The position numbers were made by a program, and so were the translations under genes. This document shows, piece after piece, positions 7,991-16,153 of a stretch of DNA of 20,560 nt (the stretch's first letter is position 1; each line of letters begins with the position of its first letter). Source of the stretch: a virus; the IMG/VR virus record IMGVR_UViG_3300035698_027847, positions 1 to 20,560 of that record, one strand, 5' to 3'. The notes under the pieces are model-generated. The model was not told where the DNA came from. It made no database searches and saw only the letters and a list, made by a program, of their open reading frames with translations.

Positions 7991-7998
7991 GGGGGGGG
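7991..7998 (+). promoter_or_regulatory. Eight-G tract serving as ribosome binding region of the small terminase gene
   Basis: Eight consecutive G residues stand 5 bases before the ATG at 8004. No ordinary AAGGAG is present, so this G run must provide the pairing with 16S rRNA. Such a tract is striking in AT-rich DNA and could vary in length. Confidence 0.5.
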
Positions 7999-8003
7999 TA
8001 TTT

Positions 8004-8633
8004 ATGGATAAAAAAGATAATAATAGTTTGTTGTCAATAAAAGAGGGCACTAGAGCATTGTTGCCGCAAAAAAGAGTAACTAAACCCAAAAATTTGAATC
8101 CCTTCCTCAATGAAGTTTTGTTTAAATTATGGCTGGAGGGAAAACCGATTAAGTCGTTATTGAAACTTTGTAAAAAGGAGGGGTATCCTTTACAAGAAAA
8201 ACAATTTTTTAATGCAATGAGATTTTATCGATGGCGTGAAAGACGGATGGCAATTCTTAATGAAGTTTCAGAAGAAATGAATAGGCGAATTATAGATTCT
8301 AAAGTTGAGGAATTAAATTCTTTTTTGATGTTAAAAGATGCAAATCTAAAGTTAATAGAAGAATTTTATTATGCAATGATGGATGGGGAAAAAATAAATA
8401 GTTTTTTTATGGCTAAAGATTTTGATCAATTTAAAGATATTATTAGTTATTGTAAAGAGATGTTAGAGGGGAAAAGTGAAAGTAAATCAGAAGGACAAGA
8501 GGAACAAGGAACTAATCAACAAGTACAAGTCATTTTTCAACATGCAGCCGAAAAAAGAGATTTGTTGATAAAAAAAATGAAAAAAGAGGCAGATTCTATT
8601 TATTTAGATAAAACGAATAATGGAGAAGAATAA
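8004..8633 (+). CDS. Probable terminase small subunit
   Basis: This 209-residue protein lies directly upstream of the large terminase, the usual place for the small subunit that recognises phage DNA and starts packaging. Residues 34-80 (FLNEVLFKLWLEGKPIKSLL onward) look like a helix-turn-helix region, followed by helical segments suitable for oligomerisation. A charged, glutamine-rich stretch around 155-175 is likely a linker, and the basic C-terminal end could contact the large subunit. No nuclease or ATPase motif is visible, consistent with the role. The start at 8004 follows an 8-G tract. The 3' end carries the GGAGAAG that acts as ribosome binding site for the next gene. The call rests mainly on position and on the helix-turn-helix-like pattern, as small terminases diverge strongly. 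Confidence 0.7.
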   Translation: MDKKDNNSLLSIKEGTRALLPQKRVTKPKNLNPFLNEVLFKLWLEGKPIKSLLKLCKKEGYPLQEKQFFNAMRFYRWRERRMAILNEVSEEMNRRIIDSKVEELNSFLMLKDANLKLIEEFYYAMMDGEKINSFFMAKDFDQFKDIISYCKEMLEGKSESKSEGQEEQGTNQQVQVIFQHAAEKRDLLIKKMKKEADSIYLDKTNNGEE

Positions 8634-8636
8634 AAA

Positions 8637-10520
8637 GTGGAATTAGATAAATTAACAACAGAAGAATCTATTGAAATGTTTGAAGATTTGCCTCAAACTA
8701 AAGAAGATTTGGACGTTTATTTTAGATATTTTTATGGAATTTACTTATCTTCTAAACCGATAGAAGATGGAAATTCGTCGCCACTTGATTTCGCATGGGA
8801 TATTTTTACAAGTATGATGGAGATGAAAATAAATGTTAATTTAGAAGATTATAATATTTTAGGCATAGCTTGTCGGTCCGGTCAGAAGAGCCTTACTTGT
8901 GCTGCTATAGAACTTTTAGCACTTACGTTTGACAGATGGCGTGATTATTTTCACATGGCCTCGATTTATGATCAATCGAGAGTAACATACGGATATGTTC
9001 AAGACGCATTAAATAAGCGGTATGTCGAAGATGTGGCTACAAAAAGTATAATGAGTGAAACTACGAGCAGATTTAAAAGAAAATTAAAAATTGGAACTGG
9101 AACAATTAGGGCAGTGAATAGTTTTCATGGGTCAATTATTCAAGATGAAGTGGATTTAACAGATAAGAAAGTTTTTATTGAGTCTAAAGGGATGTTATCG
9201 CCAGGGATGGGAAAAAGTCCTTTGAATATTTGTATTAGTTCGAGAAAATATGCTTTTGGTAATATCCAAGAAATGATCAATAAAAAGAAAAAAGACATAA
9301 ATTATCCTTTAAAAATACATAGATGGGGACAGTTAGAAATAACTAAATATTGTGACAAACAAAGATCAGGTGAACAAAACACGGAATTATATGTTAATGA
9401 AGAATATTTAGTTGCTTTGAATTATAAAGAGTATAGCCAGTTAAATATCGAGAAAAAAGATAAATATATAAAATATCCAGCTTATCAGAATTGTTATGAG
9501 TGTGGTATTTTTTCGTTTTGTCTTGGGAGATTAAAAAATCAAAAAAAAGACAATCCTTTTTTACAAGGCATAGACGATGTAAGACGTTTATTTTTTACTG
9601 ATGATACTGAATTTTTTAAGGCACAGAGATTAAATAGAAAACCGTCAAGTTCTGGTCTTGTGTATCCGATGTTTGATCCTGCGATTCATTTTATATCATA
9701 TGATAGAATGTATGAAATTTTTATGGGGGAGAAATATGAAGAAGAGGGGGAATTAGACCTTAATAAAATAATTGAATTATTTGAAAGACATAGTTGTAAA
9801 AGATTTGTCGGGGTAGATTTTGGATTTAATATGGCAGTAGCTTTATTAGCAGTAATAGACGGCAAAGATAATATATATATATTAGATGAGTTAGTAGTTC
9901 AATACAAGTCAGATGCAGAATTTGCTTTAGAAACACATCATAGATGGGGGCATTTAGGAATAAGCAAACTGTTCCCTGATATAGAAAGTCCTGGAGCTAT
10001 TAAAGAATTCAAGAGATATTTTTCAGTCGTTAATACAGATCATCCTCCTTATTCAAAAATTTCTAAAGATGTTAAATGGGGCATCGGATTAGTTAGAAAG
10101 AGTTTAAGAGTTCCAGGGTCAAGAAATGAAAGTAAGTTGTATATCCATAATTCTTGTGAGGAAACAGGAGAGGAGATGCAAGTTTATCGTTTAAAGATAG
10201 ATCCTGAGTTAGATGAGCCTACGGATACAATAAGAAAGAAGCGCGATCATTCTATGGATGGTTTAAGATATTTAATAGTTGGAATCTTAGGCATGGTTAG
10301 AATGAAATATATCGTTGTAGAAGACAAAAAACCATCATTAGATTATAGTCCGATTGGTTATGACAAGCATTTACCTCAAAAATCACCGACGGCGGACGAA
10401 TTAGCGTTATATTTGGGACATATGGGGTTCGTAGATAATTCTTCAGAATTTGAAAAAAAAGAGGGGAAATTAAAAAGAAAAGAAGTCTCTGGAAGTAAAG
10501 TTAAATTTACGTTGGCATAA
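8637..10520 (+). CDS. Terminase large subunit (packaging ATPase and nuclease)
   Basis: This 627-residue protein is the DNA-packaging motor. It begins with GTG, 8 bases after GGAGAAG in the end of the upstream gene. The ATPase domain has a deviant Walker A, CRSGQKS (residues 79-85), in which Gln stands before the Lys, and Walker B SIIQDE with D170 and E171. The nuclease domain begins with VGVDFGF (D394) and ends with DHSMDGLRYL, the usual late Asp motif of RNase H-like terminase nucleases. Between the two domains lies a cysteine cluster, C239 with CYECGIFSFC (C286, C289, C295), that may bind zinc or an iron-sulphur cluster. In virions of related phages this protein acts only during assembly, docked on the portal. 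The portal gene lies one small gene downstream. Confidence 0.9.
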   Translation: MELDKLTTEESIEMFEDLPQTKEDLDVYFRYFYGIYLSSKPIEDGNSSPLDFAWDIFTSMMEMKINVNLEDYNILGIACRSGQKSLTCAAIELLALTFDRWRDYFHMASIYDQSRVTYGYVQDALNKRYVEDVATKSIMSETTSRFKRKLKIGTGTIRAVNSFHGSIIQDEVDLTDKKVFIESKGMLSPGMGKSPLNICISSRKYAFGNIQEMINKKKKDINYPLKIHRWGQLEITKYCDKQRSGEQNTELYVNEEYLVALNYKEYSQLNIEKKDKYIKYPAYQNCYECGIFSFCLGRLKNQKKDNPFLQGIDDVRRLFFTDDTEFFKAQRLNRKPSSSGLVYPMFDPAIHFISYDRMYEIFMGEKYEEEGELDLNKIIELFERHSCKRFVGVDFGFNMAVALLAVIDGKDNIYILDELVVQYKSDAEFALETHHRWGHLGISKLFPDIESPGAIKEFKRYFSVVNTDHPPYSKISKDVKWGIGLVRKSLRVPGSRNESKLYIHNSCEETGEEMQVYRLKIDPELDEPTDTIRKKRDHSMDGLRYLIVGILGMVRMKYIVVEDKKPSLDYSPIGYDKHLPQKSPTADELALYLGHMGFVDNSSEFEKKEGKLKRKEVSGSKVKFTLA

Positions 10521-10598
10521 TTAATGATTATAATTAAAATTTTTTAAGGTTTTATATTATAATTTTAAAAAATTTTTAAATTAAAAGGAGAGATAATA
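10521..10598 (+). promoter_or_regulatory. AT-only intergenic hairpin with possible promoter -10 box
   Basis: This 78-base gap contains an inverted repeat, AAAATTTTTTAA at 10536-10547 and TTAAAAAATTTT at 10565-10576, with a 17-base loop. Within the loop and the start of the second arm is a perfect TATAAT (10558-10563), but there is no good -35 element 17 bases upstream. A strong AAAAGGAG follows at 10584-10591. It could be a weak promoter or an RNA-stability hairpin for the following gene. No G-C pairs support it, so it is tentative. Confidence 0.3.
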
Positions 10599-10985
10599 AT
10601 GGCGACAGCACATATGAACTTGACAGATAGAATTTTGGTGTATCAAGATGTATTAACTACTAATGCTCCCAAAAAAGTTATTATAGATGAGACATTGAGT
10701 GTTATTAAAGATTATACTCAGAAAAATAAGTATGACTTGAATAAAATTGGTCCATTTACTCAAGATATAGACTTACCGACATGTCCAGCATCTTTTGTTT
10801 ATATTTTAACAGATCAAACGATTAGTATAAGATTTAATGGTGAAGTAGATAATAATTGTTCAGTTTCTCCAAGTGTTTCAGGAACAAAAGATGGGATGCT
10901 GATTAAAAGAGGAAATTTTACAGCTTTAAGTATTTTTTGTGATGTTGTTGATTTAGCTGATATAACTGTTTTTGTGGGAGTTTAA
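10599..10985 (+). CDS. Small probable virion protein, beta-rich
   Basis: This 128-residue protein sits between the large terminase and the portal gene. The second half alternates hydrophobic and polar residues (FVYILTDQTISIRFNGEVD, then a glycine turn, GTKDGMLIKRGNFTALSIF), typical of a beta-sandwich. Small phage structural proteins often share this pattern of a chain ending in hydrophobic strands with a T/S-K-D-G turn, so I infer a virion surface, decoration or neck component. It has a strong, well-spaced AAAAGGAG and its own AT-rich leader, so it may be made in larger amounts than its neighbours. The stop lies 2 bases before the portal start, and its last codons contain the GGGAG used by the portal gene. 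No catalytic motif is visible. Confidence 0.65.
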   Translation: MATAHMNLTDRILVYQDVLTTNAPKKVIIDETLSVIKDYTQKNKYDLNKIGPFTQDIDLPTCPASFVYILTDQTISIRFNGEVDNNCSVSPSVSGTKDGMLIKRGNFTALSIFCDVVDLADITVFVGV

Positions 10986-10987
10986 AA

Positions 10988-12688
10988 ATGGAAAAAAATA
11001 AAAATAATTTATTCTCAAAATTTAAAGATATTGTTGGTCTAAAAACTGATAGTTGGCTAAATAAAGCAAAAAGCGGGTTGAATGATTCTTATGTTTTTAG
11101 ACGTAAATCGATATATATGGATTCTACTGAGATTACAAGTTCAGGAGTTTGGGAAGAGAAACCGGCTCTTGTGTCTTTTGATATTTTACGGCAAGTGTCT
11201 ACGTCAGATATGGTAGTCTCTGCAATTATAAATAAATTAGTTAATAGAGTTGCTGCATTTTCTAAGCCGCAAAAAGACAGATATACTGTGGGATATGTCA
11301 TCAGATTAAGAGATAAAGATAAAGAAATTGGGGATAAAGAAAAACAAAACATAAAAATAATTGAAAAATATATTAATAATACAGGGCATGTAACTGATCA
11401 ACGACCTCCTGAAGATAGACGAAATTTTGATACGTTTTTACGGTTAATTACAAGAGATACATTAATTTATAATCCAATTTCAATAGAATGTTTAGGATCT
11501 AAAATTAAGGACAAAATGTCTTATTTTATCCCTGTGTCGTCTGGTACAATTCGATATGCAGTAAAAGATTTAAAAGATAAAATTAAGGATTTGAAAGGAA
11601 TGATGTTCAATTTAGATAATGATCCTGATAGGTTGAAAAATTTAGAGGAAGCACAGGAAAATATAGAAAATATAAGATTTGTTCAAATTTATAAAGGTCA
11701 AATAATGGCAGCTTATACCGATAAAGATTTAATTTATCGGCATAGAGTACCAAGTGTGGAAATTGTGTATCGAGGATATCCACCAGCAGAGTTAGAATGG
11801 CTTTTAAATACTGTAGCAAGTCATAGAATTTCAGAAATTCATAATGAAGTCTTTTTTAAGCAAGGGCATTCTAATAATGGAATTTTAAATATTAAGTCAG
11901 AATTAACAGAAGAAGATATGATCGGGATAAAAAGGATGCTACAGCGTCAATCTGCTGGAGTACGCAATGCGTGGAGACAGCTAGTATTTAATGCTCCTGA
12001 AGGGCTGGAATGGTTGCCTATGTCATCTATGTCCAATAGAGACATGGAATGGTATCAGTGGATGACATATTTAATTAGATTGATTTGTGCGGTATACGGA
12101 ATCAATCCGTCAGAAATTAATTTTGATATATCTAAAGATAGTGGTTCTTCATTGGGCGGTGATAGTGGTAGTAGAAATGAAGTTATTTTAAAAGATACAA
12201 GAAATAGTATTTTACGTCCATTATTGAATTGGATTCAAGATATTATTAATGATGAAATTTTAGTTAGATTTGATAAAGATTTAGCAGATGAATATGTTTT
12301 TGAATTTGTTGGTTTAGATTCTCAGGATGAAGACGTAGAATTAGATAGGATTAAGAAGAAAGTAACAACTGTTTATACAGTTAATGAAATCAGGAAAGAA
12401 ATGGGACAAGAAGATTTGGAATATGGAGATATTATTTTGGATTCTGTTTATTTGCAGTATTTATCTCAAGAAAAAGGTATGAATGAAGATGGTGGATTTT
12501 CTCCTGATGGTGGATTTAATGGTGGATATGAGGGCGAAGAAGTTGAAGGAGATGTTTCAGAAGAAGAGGCATCAAAAGAAGAATCAAAGAAAGCATTGGT
12601 TAAAGCAGTTATTGGAAAAAATAAGAAAAAAGCTCAAAAAGCATTAAAGAAGTTAAAAAAACCTTTGAAAATCGAGTGGTATGATTAA
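10988..12688 (+). CDS. Portal protein
   Basis: This 566-residue protein is the likely portal, the ring at the capsid vertex through which DNA enters and to which tail and terminase dock. Its most telling segment is LICAVYGINPSEINFD near residues 365-380, which matches the AxxFGIPPxxL motif of HK97/SPP1-type portals. It is preceded by a region with W, R and Q residues (the stem and wing) and a long helix around 185-220 (KDLKDKIKDLKGMMFNLDND). Length, position after terminase and before the Mu gpF-like gene fit. The C-terminal part is acidic and glycine-rich, then switches to a lysine-rich end. The start follows GGGAG in the previous gene, and the stop overlaps the next ATG by one base. Confidence 0.88.
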   Translation: MEKNKNNLFSKFKDIVGLKTDSWLNKAKSGLNDSYVFRRKSIYMDSTEITSSGVWEEKPALVSFDILRQVSTSDMVVSAIINKLVNRVAAFSKPQKDRYTVGYVIRLRDKDKEIGDKEKQNIKIIEKYINNTGHVTDQRPPEDRRNFDTFLRLITRDTLIYNPISIECLGSKIKDKMSYFIPVSSGTIRYAVKDLKDKIKDLKGMMFNLDNDPDRLKNLEEAQENIENIRFVQIYKGQIMAAYTDKDLIYRHRVPSVEIVYRGYPPAELEWLLNTVASHRISEIHNEVFFKQGHSNNGILNIKSELTEEDMIGIKRMLQRQSAGVRNAWRQLVFNAPEGLEWLPMSSMSNRDMEWYQWMTYLIRLICAVYGINPSEINFDISKDSGSSLGGDSGSRNEVILKDTRNSILRPLLNWIQDIINDEILVRFDKDLADEYVFEFVGLDSQDEDVELDRIKKKVTTVYTVNEIRKEMGQEDLEYGDIILDSVYLQYLSQEKGMNEDGGFSPDGGFNGGYEGEEVEGDVSEEEASKEESKKALVKAVIGKNKKKAQKALKKLKKPLKIEWYD

Positions 12689-12906
12689 TGGCTAGAGTGA
12701 TTATAAAATTAGCTAAGAACGAATGTATGTCTGATGTCAGAGAAAGACTATTAAAAGCTTTATCTACTGATGAGATATTAGAATCAACTGAGCAATATGA
12801 TGATGAATTAATGATAGATTTAGAGAAAGAGGCTGAGAAGTCGTTTTCAAAAATGTATCTTGAAATAATGAAACAAATAATTATTGAATTAAAGACAGGT
12901 TTATAA
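12688..12906 (+). CDS. Small unknown protein in head gene block
   Basis: This 72-residue acidic and probably helical protein has no motif that I recognise. Its ATG shares one base with the portal stop (TAATG), and its own stop abuts the next ATG directly, so it is almost certainly translated together with the portal and head genes. Basic and acidic residues alternate in helix-like fashion (EILESTEQYDDELMIDLEKE). An assembly helper or a small head-associated protein is possible, but nothing in the sequence shows it. Confidence 0.65.
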   Translation: MARVIIKLAKNECMSDVRERLLKALSTDEILESTEQYDDELMIDLEKEAEKSFSKMYLEIMKQIIIELKTGL

Positions 12907-13806
12907 ATGTTAATTACAGATGGAACAAAAAAAAGATTAATGCAGATTATTGAAGATCATTTTGATGGAATTATGATTAAAATGGTTGGTAGAGAAGATA
13001 TATCAAGAGAAATGATAGGCGAATTAATCAATAAAGGCATTATTTCGCCTTTTCCAGAATATGAGAATTTTGTAGAAGATGCTTATTTTATAGGGAAATT
13101 AAGATCAGATGTTAAATCTAAGCAAATATCATTAAAAGAACTAAGATTAAGAGAAAAGGAAGTAATTTTATCTGATGTTGAGAAATATGCTATTAATAAT
13201 ATCAGAGAATCAGCCGGTGTTTATATAAGTAAATTAAAAGATTTAGCTCAAACACATTTGCTTGAGACAATAAACAATTTAAACATGGATTATAGAAATG
13301 TGATATTAAGTGGAGTTATTCGACCGATATTGACAGAAGGCATTGCTAAGAGAAAGATGACAAATGCTATTGCATCTGAGATGAGAGATAAGACAAAAGA
13401 TTTGTTTAGAAATTTTCAGAGAATAGTATCTACAGAGTTAACTACTGCGGTAAATGTGGGGTCTCAGGATGCTATAATAGCTCGTCATCCAGAGAAAACT
13501 TCTAAAGACATATATGTGTTTAAGGTAGCACATGATGATGCGGCTTTGTGTGATTATTGTCGGAAATTTCATTTAAATAGAGATGGTACACCAAAGGTAT
13601 ATAAATTATCAGATCTTCAATCTAATGGTGACAATTATGGTAGAAAAGCAGCTAGTTGGAAGCCAACAATTGGGGCTACACATCCAAATTGTAGGTGTGA
13701 ACCACTTGTTTATATCGCGGAAGGATGGGATTTTGACAAGAAAACGAAAGAATTGAAATTTGTAGGTAAGGGGAAAGAGAGTTGGAAGAAGAAAAAACAT
13801 CAATAA
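12907..13806 (+). CDS. Mu gpF/SPP1 gp7-like phage head morphogenesis protein
   Basis: This 299-residue protein fits the minor head protein family (Mu gpF, SPP1 gp7), found next to portals and thought to be carried in the head and to bind DNA or portal. A mostly helical, basic N-terminal part is followed by IVSTELTTAVNVG (about residues 173-185), the conserved helix of the family. Next come zinc-knuckle-like residues CDYCRKFH (C215, C218, H222) and the hallmark GATHPNCRCEPLVYI (H259, C262, C264) near the end. The last 30 residues are basic. It starts directly after the previous stop with AAGACAGG upstream. It is the last head gene here, as no scaffold, protease or major capsid gene follows. 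Confidence 0.87.
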   Translation: MLITDGTKKRLMQIIEDHFDGIMIKMVGREDISREMIGELINKGIISPFPEYENFVEDAYFIGKLRSDVKSKQISLKELRLREKEVILSDVEKYAINNIRESAGVYISKLKDLAQTHLLETINNLNMDYRNVILSGVIRPILTEGIAKRKMTNAIASEMRDKTKDLFRNFQRIVSTELTTAVNVGSQDAIIARHPEKTSKDIYVFKVAHDDAALCDYCRKFHLNRDGTPKVYKLSDLQSNGDNYGRKAASWKPTIGATHPNCRCEPLVYIAEGWDFDKKTKELKFVGKGKESWKKKKHQ

Positions 13807-13919
13807 TTCTGTTTATTTAAAGAGGATTAAAAATATTTTTAATTTTTATAAAAAAAAATTTGATTTTGATAAAAAAATAGTGTAGGTGGTAAATAAGAAT
13901 TAAAAGGAGAATAAAAAAA
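13807..13919 (+). promoter_or_regulatory. Intergenic region with perfect 18-base palindrome and weak promoter-like elements
   Basis: This gap separates the head genes from the next replication and accessory block. It contains a perfect palindrome, ATTAAAAATATTTTTAAT (13826-13843), followed by T- and A-runs. Further on are TTGATA (13866-13871) and TAAATA (13890-13895) spaced by 18 bases, a poor match to a sigma70 promoter. A strong AAAAGGAG then precedes the next ATG. It may be a transcription boundary, but without G-C pairs the palindrome would be a weak terminator. Confidence 0.3.
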
Positions 13920-14393
13920 ATGAAATTAGAAGATCAATTAGCAATTATTCAACAAAAAATAGACTTAGTAAATATTTACAAAGAGATACTCCTTCTAAAA
14001 AAAGTCCCTTTAGAAAAAGAATTAAAAGTTGGAAAGATATCCGAACGAAGGGTGTTGACTGAGATAATTTTGTTTGCTAAAAGAAGAATTGAAGATATAG
14101 AAGGAAAAGAAATTATTCGTAGAGAAGAAAAACCTAATGTAGTAGTTAAAGAAAAAGTTTTTGTTGATAAAAAAGATAAAAATCAACAAAAAAATGATTT
14201 TGAATTGATAGTTGGAGACAGGTGTAAAATTACTGCTTTGGGAAATGTTTCACCAGACACAATAATTAGTAAAATTTGTACTTATGATTTTGTTAGGATT
14301 TTAGAAATAAAAGGTGAAACAGCAAAAGTAAAACATATAGGACAAGGTTTTGTTTTTTTCGTTCCATTAATTGATATAGAAATAAAGAAATAA
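13920..14393 (+). CDS. Unknown protein with helical N-terminus and small beta C-terminal domain
   Basis: I do not recognise this 157-residue protein. The first 70 or so residues are charged and probably helical (KLEDQLAIIQQKIDLVNIYK), with possible coiled-coil character. A lysine-rich linker follows around 80-95. The last 60 residues look like a small beta-barrel: GDRCKITALG, then FVRILEIKGETAKVKHIG, then FVFFVPLIDIEIK, a pattern seen in SH3-like folds where a G-D start and an Ile-Lys-Gly turn are common. This is structural inference only. The start follows AAAAGGAG. It is the first gene after a likely regulatory gap and lies in the same block as the FKBP-domain and beta-clamp genes. Confidence 0.7.
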   Translation: MKLEDQLAIIQQKIDLVNIYKEILLLKKVPLEKELKVGKISERRVLTEIILFAKRRIEDIEGKEIIRREEKPNVVVKEKVFVDKKDKNQQKNDFELIVGDRCKITALGNVSPDTIISKICTYDFVRILEIKGETAKVKHIGQGFVFFVPLIDIEIKK

Positions 14394-14406
14394 AGGAGAC
14401 ATTATT

Positions 14407-15015
14407 ATGAAAGGATTTAGAGAAATGCCAAAGTTAACAAAAAAAGAAATGATTGAAGGACAAAATATACAAAAAGACAGTATTCCGCAAGTTGTCTTTA
14501 ATCTTGAAAAAGAAGTTAAGACATTGAAAAAAGACATTTATTTTTTAAAAGAAAATGTATTAAATTTTATAACTGAGTCTTTTGATTGTAAAATTGGTAC
14601 TATTATTTCGTTATGCAAAAAGAAAGATATCTTCAATGATGATGAATTTAATATTGAATTTAAGAATATAATTGTTGAATTAACTGAAGTAAAAGAAAAA
14701 ATAGCAGACAATAAAGGGAAAGTTAAGGATGTGGATAGAGCTATTCAGAATAAGGATGTTGTGATTATTAATTATGTTGGTAAGATTGATGAAAAAACGT
14801 ATCCAGGTAGTAGTCAGAAAAATTTTAGATTTCGAGTAGGAGATCCTAAGATTTTGAATGATTTTAACACTAAAATAATTGGTAAAAATAAAGGTGAATC
14901 CTTTGAAATGGATACTAAATTTTTAGAGGGATATCATAATAAAGAGTTGATTGGGAAAGTTTGTCATTTTTATGTTGAAATTTTAAAAGTAAAAGAGGAT
15001 AAGGATGAATCTTAA
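14407..15015 (+). CDS. Protein with C-terminal trigger-factor-like FKBP (peptidyl-prolyl isomerase) domain
   Basis: This 202-residue protein has two parts. Residues 1-110 are charged and helical, probably a coiled coil. Residues 114-196 match the PPIase (FKBP) domain of bacterial trigger factor in order: DVVIINYVGKID, a FRFRVGD strand, NDFNTKIIGKNKGESFEMD, then the F-L-E-G-Y-H segment and LIGKVCHFYVEILKVKE. Trigger factor has D-x-V-x-I-x-F/Y-x-G, then F-x-D-x-I-x-G-x-K-x-G-E, then YH...L-x-G-K. Trigger factor's ribosome-binding and C-terminal chaperone domains are absent. An isomerase or chaperone role in folding a phage protein is inferred. Its gene overlaps the clamp gene by 11 bases, so the two are co-translated. 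The start follows AAAGGAG. Confidence 0.75.
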   Translation: MKGFREMPKLTKKEMIEGQNIQKDSIPQVVFNLEKEVKTLKKDIYFLKENVLNFITESFDCKIGTIISLCKKKDIFNDDEFNIEFKNIIVELTEVKEKIADNKGKVKDVDRAIQNKDVVIINYVGKIDEKTYPGSSQKNFRFRVGDPKILNDFNTKIIGKNKGESFEMDTKFLEGYHNKELIGKVCHFYVEILKVKEDKDES

Positions 15016-16153
15016 AATTGAAAGACCTGAATTATTAAATATTTTAAAAAAATGTCAGACGATATCTAAGTCTAAAAGCACCTTATCTATTTTATCAAAC
15101 ATTTTATTGTCAAAAAAAGGAAATATGTTGACAATAAAAGCGAATAATTTGGAAATGGAGCGAGTAATTATATCAAATAGTGAATATTTAGAGAATGAAG
15201 AAGATGTCTCTTTTTGTTTGTCGCATAGTTTGCTTGTTTCTATTTTAAATTCTAGTTTTTGTGATTATGTTATTTTTGAATTATCTGAAGAGACCAAAGA
15301 ATGTAATATTAAATTAGATGATGCTGAATTTAAAGTTTCTTATCTTTCTAGCGAAGAATTTCCTAAATTTACGGATATTATAGAAAAATTAGATATAGAT
15401 TGTTACATTAAAGCAGAGATACTATATGAATTATTTCATAAAACATTATATGCAGCTTCAAAAGATACTAGTGATTTAAAATTGAGCACTGTAGATTTAG
15501 CTTATAATTCAAAAACTAAAGAACTTAGAACGATTGCGACAGATGGTAAGAGATTGGCAAAAAGTAAGATATTATGTGATTTAGATGGTGTTATTGATTT
15601 TTCAACTAAAATTTCAGTAAGTTGTTTTTCTAGTATATTGTCTTTTTTGAAAGATTGTGGCAACCAAGATAATGTTCAATTTGCATTAAATTCAAAAGGC
15701 GGCAAATTTATTTACAAAGATGGGTACATTTATTATCGTTTGCTGGAAATGGAAGATATCGATTTGGACAAATATATTGTTAATTATGAAGAAGAATATG
15801 TAAGTGTAGATTTTAATAAAGATGAATTAAAGATGCTTTTATTAAGATCTGAAATTTTGTATGAGACGGCAAGTTATATTGTTTTTTATTTAGACAATGA
15901 TTATTTGTCTGTTTCTGTCAAGAATAAAGATTCAGGGGCATTAGTAGATAAAATCAAGGTTTTGTCAAAAAATGCTAATAAGTTGACAATATGTTTTAAT
16001 CCTTCTTTTTTGAAAGAATGTTTAGACTATTTAGACGATGAGATAGTAAAATTTTATTTTAAAGATAATGTGTTACCTGTTATAGTTACTTCAGGTAAAG
16101 ATGGAATTTATAAAAATATGGGATTAATCATGCCAATCAGATTTGATGAATAA
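15005..16153 (+). CDS. DNA polymerase III beta subunit-like sliding clamp (DnaN-like)
   Basis: At 382 residues this matches the length and layout of bacterial DnaN, a ring-forming clamp that holds polymerase on DNA. Three repeated domains are evident. Recognisable segments are the opening LKIERPELLNILKKCQTI, the first-domain end F-K-V-S-Y-L-S-S-E-E-FP-K-F (like bacterial KLPSLPAEDFP), TIATDGKRLAKSK near residue 178 (bacterial ATDGHRLA), and the end NMGLIMPIRF (bacterial VVMPMRL). T4 uses the unrelated gp45 clamp with a gp44/62 loader, so a beta-type clamp beside T4-like recombination proteins is notable. No loader is seen here. The start overlaps the preceding gene by 11 bases and follows AGAGGATAAGG. 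Confidence 0.9.
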   Translation: MNLKIERPELLNILKKCQTISKSKSTLSILSNILLSKKGNMLTIKANNLEMERVIISNSEYLENEEDVSFCLSHSLLVSILNSSFCDYVIFELSEETKECNIKLDDAEFKVSYLSSEEFPKFTDIIEKLDIDCYIKAEILYELFHKTLYAASKDTSDLKLSTVDLAYNSKTKELRTIATDGKRLAKSKILCDLDGVIDFSTKISVSCFSSILSFLKDCGNQDNVQFALNSKGGKFIYKDGYIYYRLLEMEDIDLDKYIVNYEEEYVSVDFNKDELKMLLLRSEILYETASYIVFYLDNDYLSVSVKNKDSGALVDKIKVLSKNANKLTICFNPSFLKECLDYLDDEIVKFYFKDNVLPVIVTSGKDGIYKNMGLIMPIRFDE

